From NCBI RefSeq assembly GCF_000002995.4, contig NW_025062479.1:20332721-20396720 (forward strand): a stretch of 64,000 nucleotides of DNA. Direction: 5' to 3'. This document shows, one piece after another, positions 38,051-50,087 of the stretch; position 1 is the first letter of the stretch, and each line of letters begins with the position of its first letter. Source of the stretch: Brugia malayi (lineage: Eukaryota; Nematoda; Chromadorea; Rhabditida; Onchocercidae). A model generated the notes under the pieces. The model did not search any database, was not told the origin of the DNA, and saw only the letters and a program-made list of their open reading frames with translations. The position numbers were made by a program, and so were the translations under genes.

Positions 38051-41000
38051 ATGTCATTAACAATTAACAATGTATTTGGATTACTTGGACATACAATTGG
38101 ATCACATCCTATTCTATTTATAGTTTTATCACTCTCACTTTTCACTGTGTCACTTCTTGGACCATTGCTGAGGTTTTTTGCAAAAATTAAGTAATATTAA
38201 TAAGAAATTTTTTTCTTTTAATCTAATAATTTTTTTTTTGAAAAATCGGAAGTAATTTATTTGTCCTTTTTCTCACTGTTTTTTTTTCTTTTTTTTTTCT
38301 TTTTTTTTACAGATTGGATATAAGAGTGGATATTAAATCAGGTTTTAATCGTGATAACACTGCTTCAGTAGAAGAAATTAATGCTCATAAACAGTTTTTC
38401 AATAATACGGTACATTGTTTTTTTTTTTACTTTTTTCAGTAATAGTGCATTATAATTGAGTTATTAACTGACTTAAAATATGGAAAGAATAATTCAATTT
38501 TAGTTATTTATATTTCATTTTACTAATAAAAATCATAAAAGTGTAAAGCAATTACAGGTAAAGATAACAGTATTTATTATTATTATTTTATTATATCTCA
38601 AAAAAAAAAGTCTATAAGAAGTAAAAATAAAACTATTTAACTTAACAAACTATAGTAGCACAATTAATGTAAGTATGATAAATGAAGCGAATATATAAAT
38701 ATGATAAATAAAGATATCAATGATCAGAACATTGATTTATTACTCGTAGATGAATTTATCAAATCTAATATCACAAACTGCAATCAATTTAACTCAGGTG
38801 AAATGAAATGATGTTTTATTTTGATTAAAATATTTATTAAAATTATAGGGTGACCCATGGTACATGGCGCTATTTGCAACAACTAATGGATCTATCTTAG
38901 AAACACGGAGAACTGATGAATTAACAACATTTTATAAATATATTACTCAGACAATGCCAGTGAATGTTAACAAATCAACCGTACATTATCAAAATGATTT
39001 GTGTGAACCATTTTGTAATTTTAATTCACAACTTTGGAATCTTTTGGTATTTTAATTTACTTTCTGTTCTTTTTTTTATTACTAGGAACAATTATTTTAT
39101 TTACTATTTACTTAATTTCAATTGTATAACTGATGAATAGAGAAGCAAGAACGGAAAGATAAAACAAAATAATTAATACACTTTGATCTTTAATCTAAGG
39201 ATAAATGTTTGCAATTTGATTCTTTTTTTTTTTTTTTTTTTTTTGTTAAAAGTTACAGTATTATTGCAGAATTATCAATCATTTTTTAAAATCATTTATC
39301 CATTATCAATAGCTGGACCGTATAAAGTAAATATTGGTAGATATCTCTTTAATCGTACCATTAACGAACAAGGTTAATTTTTTTTTTTTTTTTTTTCAAT
39401 AAATTTCTAAAATTTGAAGTGAATTAATGGCGATTGAAATGAACTGATAAATGAAATTTTGAACTATAAAAGATTTTTTAACGATAATATTGATATTGAA
39501 TTATCGAACGTTTCATTCAATTTTCAGTATTTACTGCTAACAAGCTATATCTATACGTATTAAGTAATGAATTCTTGAATTCATTTCCTTTCATTTCTTT
39601 GTCCTGTCATTTAATAATAATGTGATAAATTTTTATATATATTTAACAACATTTCACAATTAATTTTTTATTGTCACATAAATACTTTAAAAATCTCATT
39701 TAACTGATAAATGCCATCAGTTAAAATATAAAGAAACTGATTGTGGGAATATATGGGAATATATTTTTGCCCAGTTTTGATGAATGAAAATTTGTAGACT
39801 TTTAATACGCTTATAACTGATAATTTAATTAAGCATAATTATTTAATAATTCGTTTATTTTTGAGATAAAATAATTACTAATTATTTTCTTTTCTTGTTT
39901 TTTTTTTTTTTTCAATTTAATTTAACATTTATAGGTATTGTAATTGGTGTTGGCACTGTTGCAATATATTTTACAACATTTATCACTGACAGCATTAAGC
40001 AAAAACAGTTGGATGTCTTTGAAGAACAAGTTTTAAGGTCTTTTTTTTCTTTCCTTTTTGTGGTAACTACAGTTATTTGTTTTTTTTTTGTTTTTTTTCT
40101 AATGAAAAACAGAATAAATAAATTAGTTACACATTCTACTTTTGTTTATCATTTGCGAAATTAAAATTCTAAATTTATCAAAATCATAAAAAACCAACAG
40201 ATGACTGGTTGTAATTTTAATTATCAATTCATACTTCCGTTAAATTTTTAGTTGCAAATATTTGTCTCCGTTTCAGTTTGTGATAAGATAAGAAAGTAGT
40301 AAACATATTTATCGCAATAAATGCAAAAATTTGAACTTCTATCAAAAATCTGATAAAATTGGATTGGAAAAAAAAAAAAGGAAAGATGAATATTTCAGAG
40401 AAGTATACAATCACAATGCCAATCCAAATAGTACAATAACATTAATCTTACATGGAGCGCATACAGTAAGCGGTGAAATACGCCGAGGCATACAATTAGT
40501 GCTTCCTTATTATTTTACAGGTATTTTTTTAACTTTTTTCTTTTCTCACCGATAGATAATGAGAAAAGAATTTGGTTTTAAGGATTAACCTTTTTTTTTT
40601 TTTTTTTCAAGAAGAAGTAAGTATTGAATTCTGTAATGATTTGAATTGGATGATGATACTATTAGATAAATCAAATTTAAACAGAAATTGATATCATTAA
40701 AAAATTCAGTTATAACTCAAATAGATAATGATATCACTAGATGATTTGATTACACTTTAAGTAGGTAGTTGGTAGTGATATCACTGGACAGATGTGATTT
40801 AAATAAGATTATCGAGTGATTTTGTTATCAAAACAATCTTTCCTTATCTTTTCAGGAGCTGTATTATTAATCGCATTTGTTGTTATAAGTTTAGTTTTGG
40901 CATCATTATGTCATTCATTTCCAATGCGACATTTACAACTTATTTTACCATTCGCAGCAATTATTTCACCAATTCTAGCAGCTATATCAGCCATTGGTTT

Positions 41001-44000
41001 AATACTTTTAGCTGGTTATCATATCAATATGCTTATTCTCATATCACCATTTCTAACATTAGCCACAGGTATAGGTAAGCCATATTGTACGCTTTGCTTT
41101 TCCTATGCTTTGCCAAATTTAGTCATTTACAATTAGTAGTCAAATTATAGATCAAAAGAAAAATAAGCATTATAAGTAAATGCAAACGAAATTGTATAAA
41201 ACTTTTTTTTCGCTCTTTTTTTGTTTTTCATTTAAAAGCATAAATTTGAATATTGTGACAAGAAAGACAAGCAAGATTTTATTAATTTAATGAATTTCCA
41301 CTGATTTATTTATTGAAATATATATATATAACTGTAATTATTAAGTTTATTTAGTAGTACTAACGATAAATTATTTAGTTTACTTAGTAGTATTAACATT
41401 ATTTCTTATTCGCTATCCTAAATTTAATCGCTCTCTTTTAATCGTCTTCTTTTTTATTTATTTACATATTTTTTACATGGATTTAACAGAGATTAAAACA
41501 AATGTACTTCATTTTTTATTTCTGTTTTATATTTATTATAGTATTAATGTTAATATATTTTTTACTTCTGTTCTATATTCATCAGAATTATTAACGTTAA
41601 TAATAATTATTCAGTATTCAGCAATAATTTGAACTAATCAATTAATTGTTTGTTTGTTTTACAACTAATTGCTGCATGTTCCGGGTATTTATAATTGGAA
41701 AATGTAATGTAATATTTAATTTATCTTAACTATTCTTTTAATCTATCAATTTGTCTCCTTTGCTTTTTTTTTTTATTTCTAACCAATTCTTATGCTTGTT
41801 TTAGTTTTTATTTTGGGACTAATCCTATATTGCTTATTATTTTGCTTTATTATCATGTCTCACCTCTCCAAATTTTATGCTAATTTCAATCCAATGCTTG
41901 AACATATTAGCATTATCAATTTTTCAATAGAAACCCTCTTTTTTATTTCCTAAACTTTTGCATTCGTGTACAAAAGAAGCCTTTTTTTTACACAGTTATA
42001 TAAAAAGCCTTCTTTTTTTTTCTTTTTTCTTTTTTTGCTTTTACATATTTACAAAAAAGCCTTTTACATATTTATATATTATCGGACGTTTAAAGTTTAA
42101 ATTTCAAGAATTAATTTTAAGGTGTCGATGATGCATTTCTATTAACAAATACATGGCTCAAATCAACAGCAATGCCGCATGCACTGACAACTGCTGAAAG
42201 GTGATTTGATGAAATTTAAAATTTTCAATTTTTTACACTAAATATTTTAGCCTCTTTTTTTCAATTAAATTTTAGGCTAATAGGAAAATTTCTTTTTTTA
42301 AATAGCACTACTGCAAAAAAGTATTTCAGGTTGCAGTTAGTCTTGGAAAAGGTTGGAATAGGCATAACGGTTACTTCATTAACAAATTCTCTTGGATTTG
42401 CATTGGGTTGTATAGCACCAGCACCTGAAATGCAAATTTTTTGCGCCACAGTATCACTTTCCATGTTTCTTGATTTGTTATTCCAAGTGAGTAGATTTTT
42501 TGAAATTAAAAATATTCCGAAATAAGAAAAAAAATCTAAAATAAATATTAATTGTGCTTTCAAATTTAATTTCAACAGCAAAATATGCAGAATAAAAAAA
42601 AAAAAAAATACGTACATATTAAACTCCAACACTTCGTTTTTTTTTTTTTTTTTTCAGTGATTATAAAAATATGATCCATCAAAAATTTTCTCGAATTTCA
42701 TGATTTATTAATTTACGATTATGACTTTTAAGCTTTTCTTCTATTCGCCGCTTCAAGTAATATTATCTCATGATGAACCTAAAATCGTCTACAAACAAAT
42801 TAAGCGAGATCAACCAACATTATTTGAACGAATGAAGCAAAATGTTACTTCGCTTTGTAAATGTAAGAAAGTTTAATTTAAAATTTTCAACTAAAAGTAA
42901 TTTGTTCTCCATTCATTGCAAGTCACTCATATTTTTTCAACAAATTTTCTTTTTTATTTATATTTTATGCTGTTTTCATTAAGTACCAATAATTTGCCAA
43001 TTTTCTGAACAAAAGAAATAAATTCTGCACATTTGTTTACCTATTTGTATTGCAGAAAAAATCCATGCGGAAAAAAGTGCTAAATAATCTAATAACTTTA
43101 TCAAAGTAAAGCTATATCATATCAATATTAATGAACAATATCCATTCATCCAACAGTTTAATCGTTTTAATAAAACTTTAATATATTTACCTTAATATAC
43201 TCACATTAATTACCTTCATAAGCATAAAATTGACAAGTATTTCAGCTGTGTAATAAAATCAATTAATCTGAAATTAACTGAATCAACATGAATTAGAAAC
43301 GAGAAGTTCAAATGAACATTTTGGAAAATTTATCGACGCTAAATAGAAGAATTACAGATATTATTCATAAATAAGATTGATAAGATAAAATAGAAAAGAA
43401 TAGTGGAAATGAAATTGATCAATGATAGATTAAAGAACAGACGAATGATAAAAAGGAAATCGTTAATAAAAAATATTGCAAATGCTATTACAGTTTTTGA
43501 ATCTTACTTATGATAACAGTATGTTTAATGTGAATTTGATAAACATAGCATATATGACATATATGAACAATTCTTTATTCATTACAGATTATCGATATAA
43601 TCGTATTATTATTTAATATAAAATGAATGGGAAGTTATGAAGAAAATAATGTGAGAAAAATATTAGTTTAATAAATATTAATATGTTACACGATATAATT
43701 GTAACACAATACAATATAACAGAGTATAACATAATTGCAATATAATTGTAATGTAATAACAATATAATATGTAACACAATAGTATAATATAATATAATAT
43801 AATATAATATAATATAATATAATATAATATAATATAATATAATATAATATAATATAATATAATATATAATATAATGTAATATAGTATATAATATGTAATG
43901 TATTTGTGGAAGTAATCAAACCATGTGATAGTCTTATATTTCAGTCTTTCTCTCTTCTCTCTGTTATATTTCATCTCTCTTTACGAAACTTCAATCATTT

Positions 44001-46476
44001 ATTTGTAAGATTGTTTAGCACATTTTTTTTTTCTCTCATTATTTACGATACGAAAAGGCAATTAATGAAGTAATTAATTATTTGTCAGTCTTCTTTATTC
44101 CTTGACAATTTCATTACTGTACCCAAAAGTGAATTTTCATTCTATTCTTTTCACTATTTAGATTACAGTGAATTCATTGCATCAGTTTGGGCAACATTTA
44201 TTACTATTGCATTATTAATTGCATATTATTATTTTGCAATAACCGGCATGCAGGCAATGGATGCAAACGTTGATGGCAAAATGCTTTTGCCACCAGATTC
44301 GCAGAGTGTTGATGGAATTCGAATAATGGATGAAATTGTTAGTTGAAATTAATTTTTGCAATTCAAATATTTGAAATATACGTAGAAATTTCTTATCTCT
44401 TTTTTGTCTAATTGTGTTTTTGTCCTAATTTTCTCTTGCTTTATCTTTGCTTTATCGAATTGTGGCGTTAAAATAATTTCTAACTTGCTAGTTGATAATT
44501 AAAATTGCATTGTATTGTTTTATTAGATACGAAATTATGCATGAATTTTTAATTTTTTCTTTCATTGTAAGTTTCAATGTAATCATTTTTAAAATTTTAA
44601 AGATGCAAAAACAGGAAATGTACTACAGATTTGGCCAGATTATTTGAGTATCAATTATATTATGCGGAATCCACCAAATTTCTCTAATCCTACTGAATTT
44701 CGCAACTTTACGGTAAACAAATTTTTTGACATTTTTTTGAAGAAAAGTATTCAAAGTGTTGGATAACTTTTTAATAAAATAACTTAAACTTAGTTCCAAA
44801 ACATTTAATTCTTCTTAATTTTTTGTTTTTAGCAATTGAATAGAAAATCACAACTTATACTGCAGTTAAAAATTGACTAATGTTGTATCGAATTTAGATT
44901 AGTGGAAGCGAATTTAAAAAAAAAAAAAAAAAAAAAAAACTGAATTGAACTGAAAAGATTAGATTAATTAAAGAATGAAATTAAATTATGAAGAAGGTAA
45001 ACTGGACTCAAGTGTTCCAAACTAACTTTTCTTAAATTGAACCAAAAAAACTATTTTAATTTTTCTTTGAAATTTTGATGGTTTAATTTTTAATAATTTT
45101 TTAGCTAATGGTTAAAGAAATGGAGAAATCAAAAAATTCATTAGGTTCAGCTGCAACAATGCATTGGGTAAAAGATTATTTACGATATCTTGCTAATCCG
45201 CATGCTACCAAACTTGACGTTTTCTTTGGAATTTCTGGTGTAGAAGCTAATGGAACAGCTTATATGGAAAATGGTTCATTATTTATTTCTTTTAAATCAA
45301 AAAAAGAAATATATTTATTTTGATATTGAGTTTCTTTTATTAAAGAATATTATTATATTTAGCTGCTGATTAACTTGCTAACTAATTAACTGGTTCAATA
45401 TTATATCACCAAATTAAACAATTAAAATTAAATTCATTTTGCATACGAAGTGATCCATTTATTTGTTGGACTTTTTATTTCATTTTATTAGTGAAATGAA
45501 AAAAAAAAAATTTTTTTTTTTTGTTTTTTAGGTTTGGATATGTCACAGTTTGATTTTTTCATCAATACCGAACCATACACAGCATGGAAATTAGGCACTC
45601 GATACATGAGAGATACACAAAATAGGTTGGAATTCGAAAACTGTTTAATGCGAATAGAATTTGACGATTAAAAATTGAAATACATATTTAATCAAATGCA
45701 GTAAGCGAATAAGCAACGTAAACTGTTTTGAGTTTTTCATTTTTTTTTTTTTTTTTTTTTTTTCATTTTCAAGCTAGCAATAATCATTATCATTTACCTT
45801 TTCTTCTAATATCATTGATTAGTATTAGCATGCATAACATGAATACAATGAATGATGATAAGAAATCATGATCATGATAGGAATGATAGCGATAGTAATA
45901 TTTCTTAATCTTCTATCATCATTTTTATTACAGATATAAAAAGTAATAAATATTTTCTTTCTTTTTTTTAAACAAACACTTCTAATTTTTTATTTTTTTA
46001 TAAAAGGATGGAAGCATATAACAACATTTGATAAATTGTCTTTTTCGCTGTTAAAGGATTGTGATAACATCGATGCTACTGATAATGGGTTATAATGGTA
46101 CATCATCATTATCTGATAAAGCAAAATTATTACGTTCATGCCGTGAAATATGTACACGTTATGCGCAATATGATATGATACCATTTGATACAGATGCGGA
46201 ATTAGTTGATGTTATATTAGCTGTACCTTCAACTACTATTAAGTAAATTCTTAATTTCTTATCTTTTATTATTATCCGTGCATATGACGAAATACTAAAC
46301 ATTTAATTGTAATTGTATTCCGAATAGTATGAAATTAATTGCTATTTAAAAAGCTTTAAAAGCAAAAAGGGAAGAAAAAAAATATCTGAAATAACAAAAA
46401 AACTTAAAAAAATTTATCCTGAAGAAAATTAATACTAAATAAAAACATTTATTAAGACATAATATTAGTGAAGGGT

Positions 46477-46517
<41 letters not shown>

Positions 46518-47793
46518 AATATCGTTAAACTTTAATGAAAATAACTTTTTCAGTACGGTATTTTTTACGTTTGGCGCAATAGGTGTAGTATGCTTTATTT
46601 TTTCCTTCAATATTGGAGCGTCTATTCTTGCTATCTTATCAGTTGTGTCAATCAGTACAGGTAAATTATTTTTTACTAAAGTTATTTTCAAATATACATG
46701 TTCTTGTATGTTGCAAATTAAGAAAAAAGCTATTGCAAACGTTTAAGTCGGCACCAAAATTGTAATCTCCTATTATAGATTGTCATCTTTAATAAACAAA
46801 TTTTTTTTCTTTGCTTACTTATTTCAATTCCAATACAAATTGATTGTATATATCACCAAATTCATAAACTAAATACTTGAAAGTGAATGATTTCAGTTTT
46901 TTTCAGTAAATGCTACCATTTTATTTTAAGGTGTTATTGGTTTCTTGCAATATTGGAATTGCTTTTTGGATCCAATATTAATGGTAGCTATATTAATAAC
47001 AGCTGGCTTAAGTATTGATTATACCGTACATATCATTTTCCATTATGTGATAAATGATTACACTGATAATGTTCAACGAATTAACACTTCGCTTGAAGCC
47101 TGTGCCTTATCAATGTTACAAGTAATTAACTGCCAAGATGATTTGATTTTAACTTTTTTTTCGCTAAAATTTTTTTCTAATTTTATATTTCTATTTGGCT
47201 TTTTCTTTTTCTCAAAAATTTTTAAGCTGATAAAGATCAAAATTACATGTTTATTTCACGTTGATTGACTGATTGATTGTTTGATTAGGATAAAGTAATA
47301 TAATTTTAAAAAATATGATCGAATGCATTTCGAATTAATTGCATTTAATGTTCTGCGCAACTAATTTATTTATGTAAAATCATTATAGTTTAATTTAATA
47401 AAGATCGAATAAAAATATCTCAGCAAATTATTTATACATTTAAAGTGTACTTGCTAAGGTTATGTCTAATTTCTGATTTTATAAAATCTATATCTATTGT
47501 TTTTCATGTTAATAACACTTTGGTTGAGATATAGAATTTTAAATAACTTTTATTTTTTTCCAATAAGAAATAAAGAAAAAAAAAAATGGAAATTTCAGGC
47601 TGGTATATCAACATTTCTTATCATGTTCCCGGTATTATTTGCTCCTATAGGAATTTATGCTGTAATATCGAAAGCAATCATACTTACAGTAATATTTGGT
47701 TTACTGCATGGTTTATTTATTGTTCCTGTATTGCTTACTGCCCTGCCTAATTGTTTTGCTAAGTGTTTGCCTAATTGCTGCATCAAACATTAA
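38051..47793 (+). CDS. Patched-related (PTR) sterol-sensing-domain membrane protein
   Basis: Exons: 38051-38190, 38313-38409, 38849-39046, 39270-39372, 39935-40037, 40399-40520, 40856-41074, 42122-42200, 42330-42486, 42733-42862, 44162-44341, 44603-44712, 45105-45237, 45532-45625, 46057-46242, 46554-46660, 46931-47121, 47599-47793. The frame stays open to give about 847 residues, normal for nematode PTR proteins. The start follows an ATTACAG acceptor by three bases. The architecture is RND-like: one N-terminal membrane segment, a large extracellular loop with Cys (DLCEPFCNF), a five-to-six-span sterol-sensing block containing GIGVDDAFLL, a second loop, then a second block with GLSIDYTVHIIFHY. 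The acidic residues in both GxxxD motifs, needed for transport in RND proteins, are present. PTR proteins in C. elegans act in epidermal apical surfaces, moulting and cuticle. The paralogue cannot be named. The donor of exon 13 is uncertain (45237 or 45273). Confidence 0.92.
40640..40815 (+). repeat. Degenerate repeat around GATATCA in PTR intron 6
   Basis: Diverged copies share TGATATCAYTRGA followed by a GATTTGATT-like block, near 40651, 40686, 40728 and 40775. The spacing of about 40-47 bases fits old tandem duplication. Confidence 0.4.
41337..41620 (+). repeat. Two local tandem duplications in PTR intron 7
   Basis: At about 41341-41405 a unit of roughly 37 bases containing TTAGTAGTAYTAAC is present twice. 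At about 41510-41615 a unit of roughly 50 bases containing TTCTGTTYTATATT and AACGTTAATA (or its variant) is present twice. The intron is about 1 kb. Confidence 0.5.
43783..43865. repeat. AATAT pentanucleotide microsatellite
   Basis: About 16 units in a row lie inside PTR intron 10, with diverged flanks on both sides (43690-43900). Long minus-strand open frames of Tyr/Ile/Leu here come only from the repeat. Confidence 0.95.
46479..46514 (+). repeat. Poly(T) tract of 36 bases in PTR intron 15
   Basis: This unbroken T run lies about 40 bases before the acceptor of exon 16. It is the longest homopolymer I see in the window. Confidence 0.9.
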
Positions 47794-50087
47794 TTGCTTG
47801 TCATTTCATTTCCAATATGTTTGTTAAACATTCCTATAAATAATGACAATATGCAGGATTCTATTTATCATATTTTAGTCATTTATTTTAAAAACAGATA
47901 AAACTAGGGATTTAATATCGCTCTTTTAAAAAAATAATTAATTTCTTTACTAAAAATATGAATTCCTTTATTTTTGTTGATTACAATATTGTATAGAGTT
48001 TCTTTTTTTTATTGAAAAATATTTTTGAAAATCTTCAAAAATCAATTTTGTAAATTGGATTTATCTTTTTTTGTTCTTCGTATCCGCTTTTTCAATATTT
48101 TTAGTGTAATTTTAAACTTTACTTGACGTTATTATGTGCATTTCCAATTATTTTACTGATAGGATTTATCGAAAAAAAAAACTGCAAAAATCCAATAATT
48201 TTGGTTTTCGTATTAATATCAAATTATTTCCTATTCTTTTAAAAATTCATTACTTTCTTTTTTACTTTGCAACGCACAATCATTATAATCTAATATTTTG
48301 AACATCCATTATGGAGTTATTAATTAATTGATTAATTATCAATGTATATGTTATTCATTCCTCTCTTTTTTTTTTTTTTTTTTTGCTTTTTTATAATTTT
48401 CTCATCGTTTTCCAATGTGCCATATATTTTCTTTCGTTGTTTTTAATGTCTTAATTTTGCATCTCATTTAAATATCTGAAAGACAATGGAAATGCTTTCT
48501 TTATAAATCTCACCATTTTTTGGTGACAAATGACACTTATTCACTGCTCAAATATGTATACATATATGTGCGCTATTGATTTATTGATTTTGCTTATTGA
48601 TTCGATTGAATTCAGGAAATTTTGGCATTTAATTTTGTTCGTTTCTTTTACACTTTCTTATTTAATAACTTATATGAAGGAGACTTGCAAAAAATAATTG
48701 CATAAACTTATATATCTGACTCAAAAATTAAATAATTATTCGAATTGCTACATTCAAGGACTAAAACCTGTTTTACACTGAGCCAATTTTTCTAATCATT
48801 CTAATTTTGATTGTGTATTCAGTGATTTACATGTATTATTGGACCATTCAGATAGATTGGAAGTTAACATTGCTATAGCAATTCATGAAATAAATGATTT
48901 GCTTTTTTTTTTTTTTTAATTTTTTTTTTTTTCTAAAATAATATCAAATATAATTTTCACTAAATTTTTATTCCTTTTCGTCTATCTCTTTATTTGCTTA
49001 TGTTCATACAAAAAAGAAAGAAAATCGGTAATAATTTGCATCCTCAAATGTTACATTTTTCAACGCCGAAAGAGTAAAAAGATTTTGCTTTCTAATATTT
49101 TTTGCAATTTTTTCAACAGTTACATTATTTTTTCCTATTCTTTCGGAGGAAATGAATTACCAGATGTTTGATTTTTTTATAATAAAGTGTTATTCTATCT
49201 AAAAAAAATAATGAATATGTAAAAATATCAATAATGCTAATTTAGTAAAATAAGAATTTAAGCAGAAATAATTAAACTTATCTGTATTAATCAAATTAAT
49301 AGAATTAAGGACTAAATGAAAAAATTGAATTTGAAACTTAGATAAAATTTATGCCTTTGCTAATTAATTTGATTTAGTATCAAACTTAAAATATTTTGAA
49401 ATGAAATTCGGAATATTTTAAATTAGAAATGAATTAAAAAAGAGGAGTAACTCAATGATTATTAGTCTTCAAATAATTTACTAATTTTCTAATATTAAAT
49501 GAAATTAGCTATGCTGTATACATGACGAAAGTGCCTTAAAACCTTTATTTTTTTTGAAAATGAATTGAACATATAACAAAATTTTATGACATTTTTTCAC
49601 TTAAAAATCGGATAAAAATAGGAAATGTTTCATAAAATGTCGGTTTTTATAACATCTATCAAAAACTTTATTGTATTTCTTCAAACATAATAACAATGAA
49701 CAAGAAGGAAGCAATGATAAAAAAATTTTAACTGAAATGCTACATTCATTATAAAGCTGGTGGAGTATGGTAAGTAAAGTCATAGGTGTTGGCTAATTTT
49801 TCCAGAATTCTCCTGAAACTTTTTTTTTTTTACCCAATGCGGTAAATCAATTCATTTCATTTCACAAATAATTATAAAAATATATTTCAACTATGTATGT
49901 GCACATGCAAGTAAGGGAGGAAAAAAAAATAAATGTTTTTTAATTGAAAACTGAACTGAAATATTCTATTAAGCAGTTATCAGTGATTCGAAATATTGTT
50001 GACAATACCGTATATGTACGGCGGATTACTGTAGTTGCAATCGTGCTCATAGATTGACTACAGTAAATTCATATGTTAAACACAGAA
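47794..50087. other. Convergent 3' intergenic region
   Basis: This lies between the PTR stop (plus) and the CPG4-like stop (minus). It is AT-rich, with T runs near 48367 and 48904 and no supported gene. TTTATT at 49544-49549 or 49667-49672 could serve as the minus-strand poly(A) signal. A stem-loop sits at 50026-50066. Confidence 0.5.
50026..50066 (-). promoter_or_regulatory. Stem-loop in the 3' UTR of the CPG4-like gene
   Basis: The arms at 50026-50042 and 50052-50066 match over 15 pairs with one 2-base bulge. The core is TTACTGTAGT facing its complement, with a 9-base loop. It starts about 22 bases after the stop codon on the minus strand. It may be a 3' UTR element; the function is unknown. 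Confidence 0.4.

Noticed and set aside
43678..43974. Tyr/Ile/Leu repeat protein frame on the minus strand
   Set aside because: It is the translation of the AATAT microsatellite.
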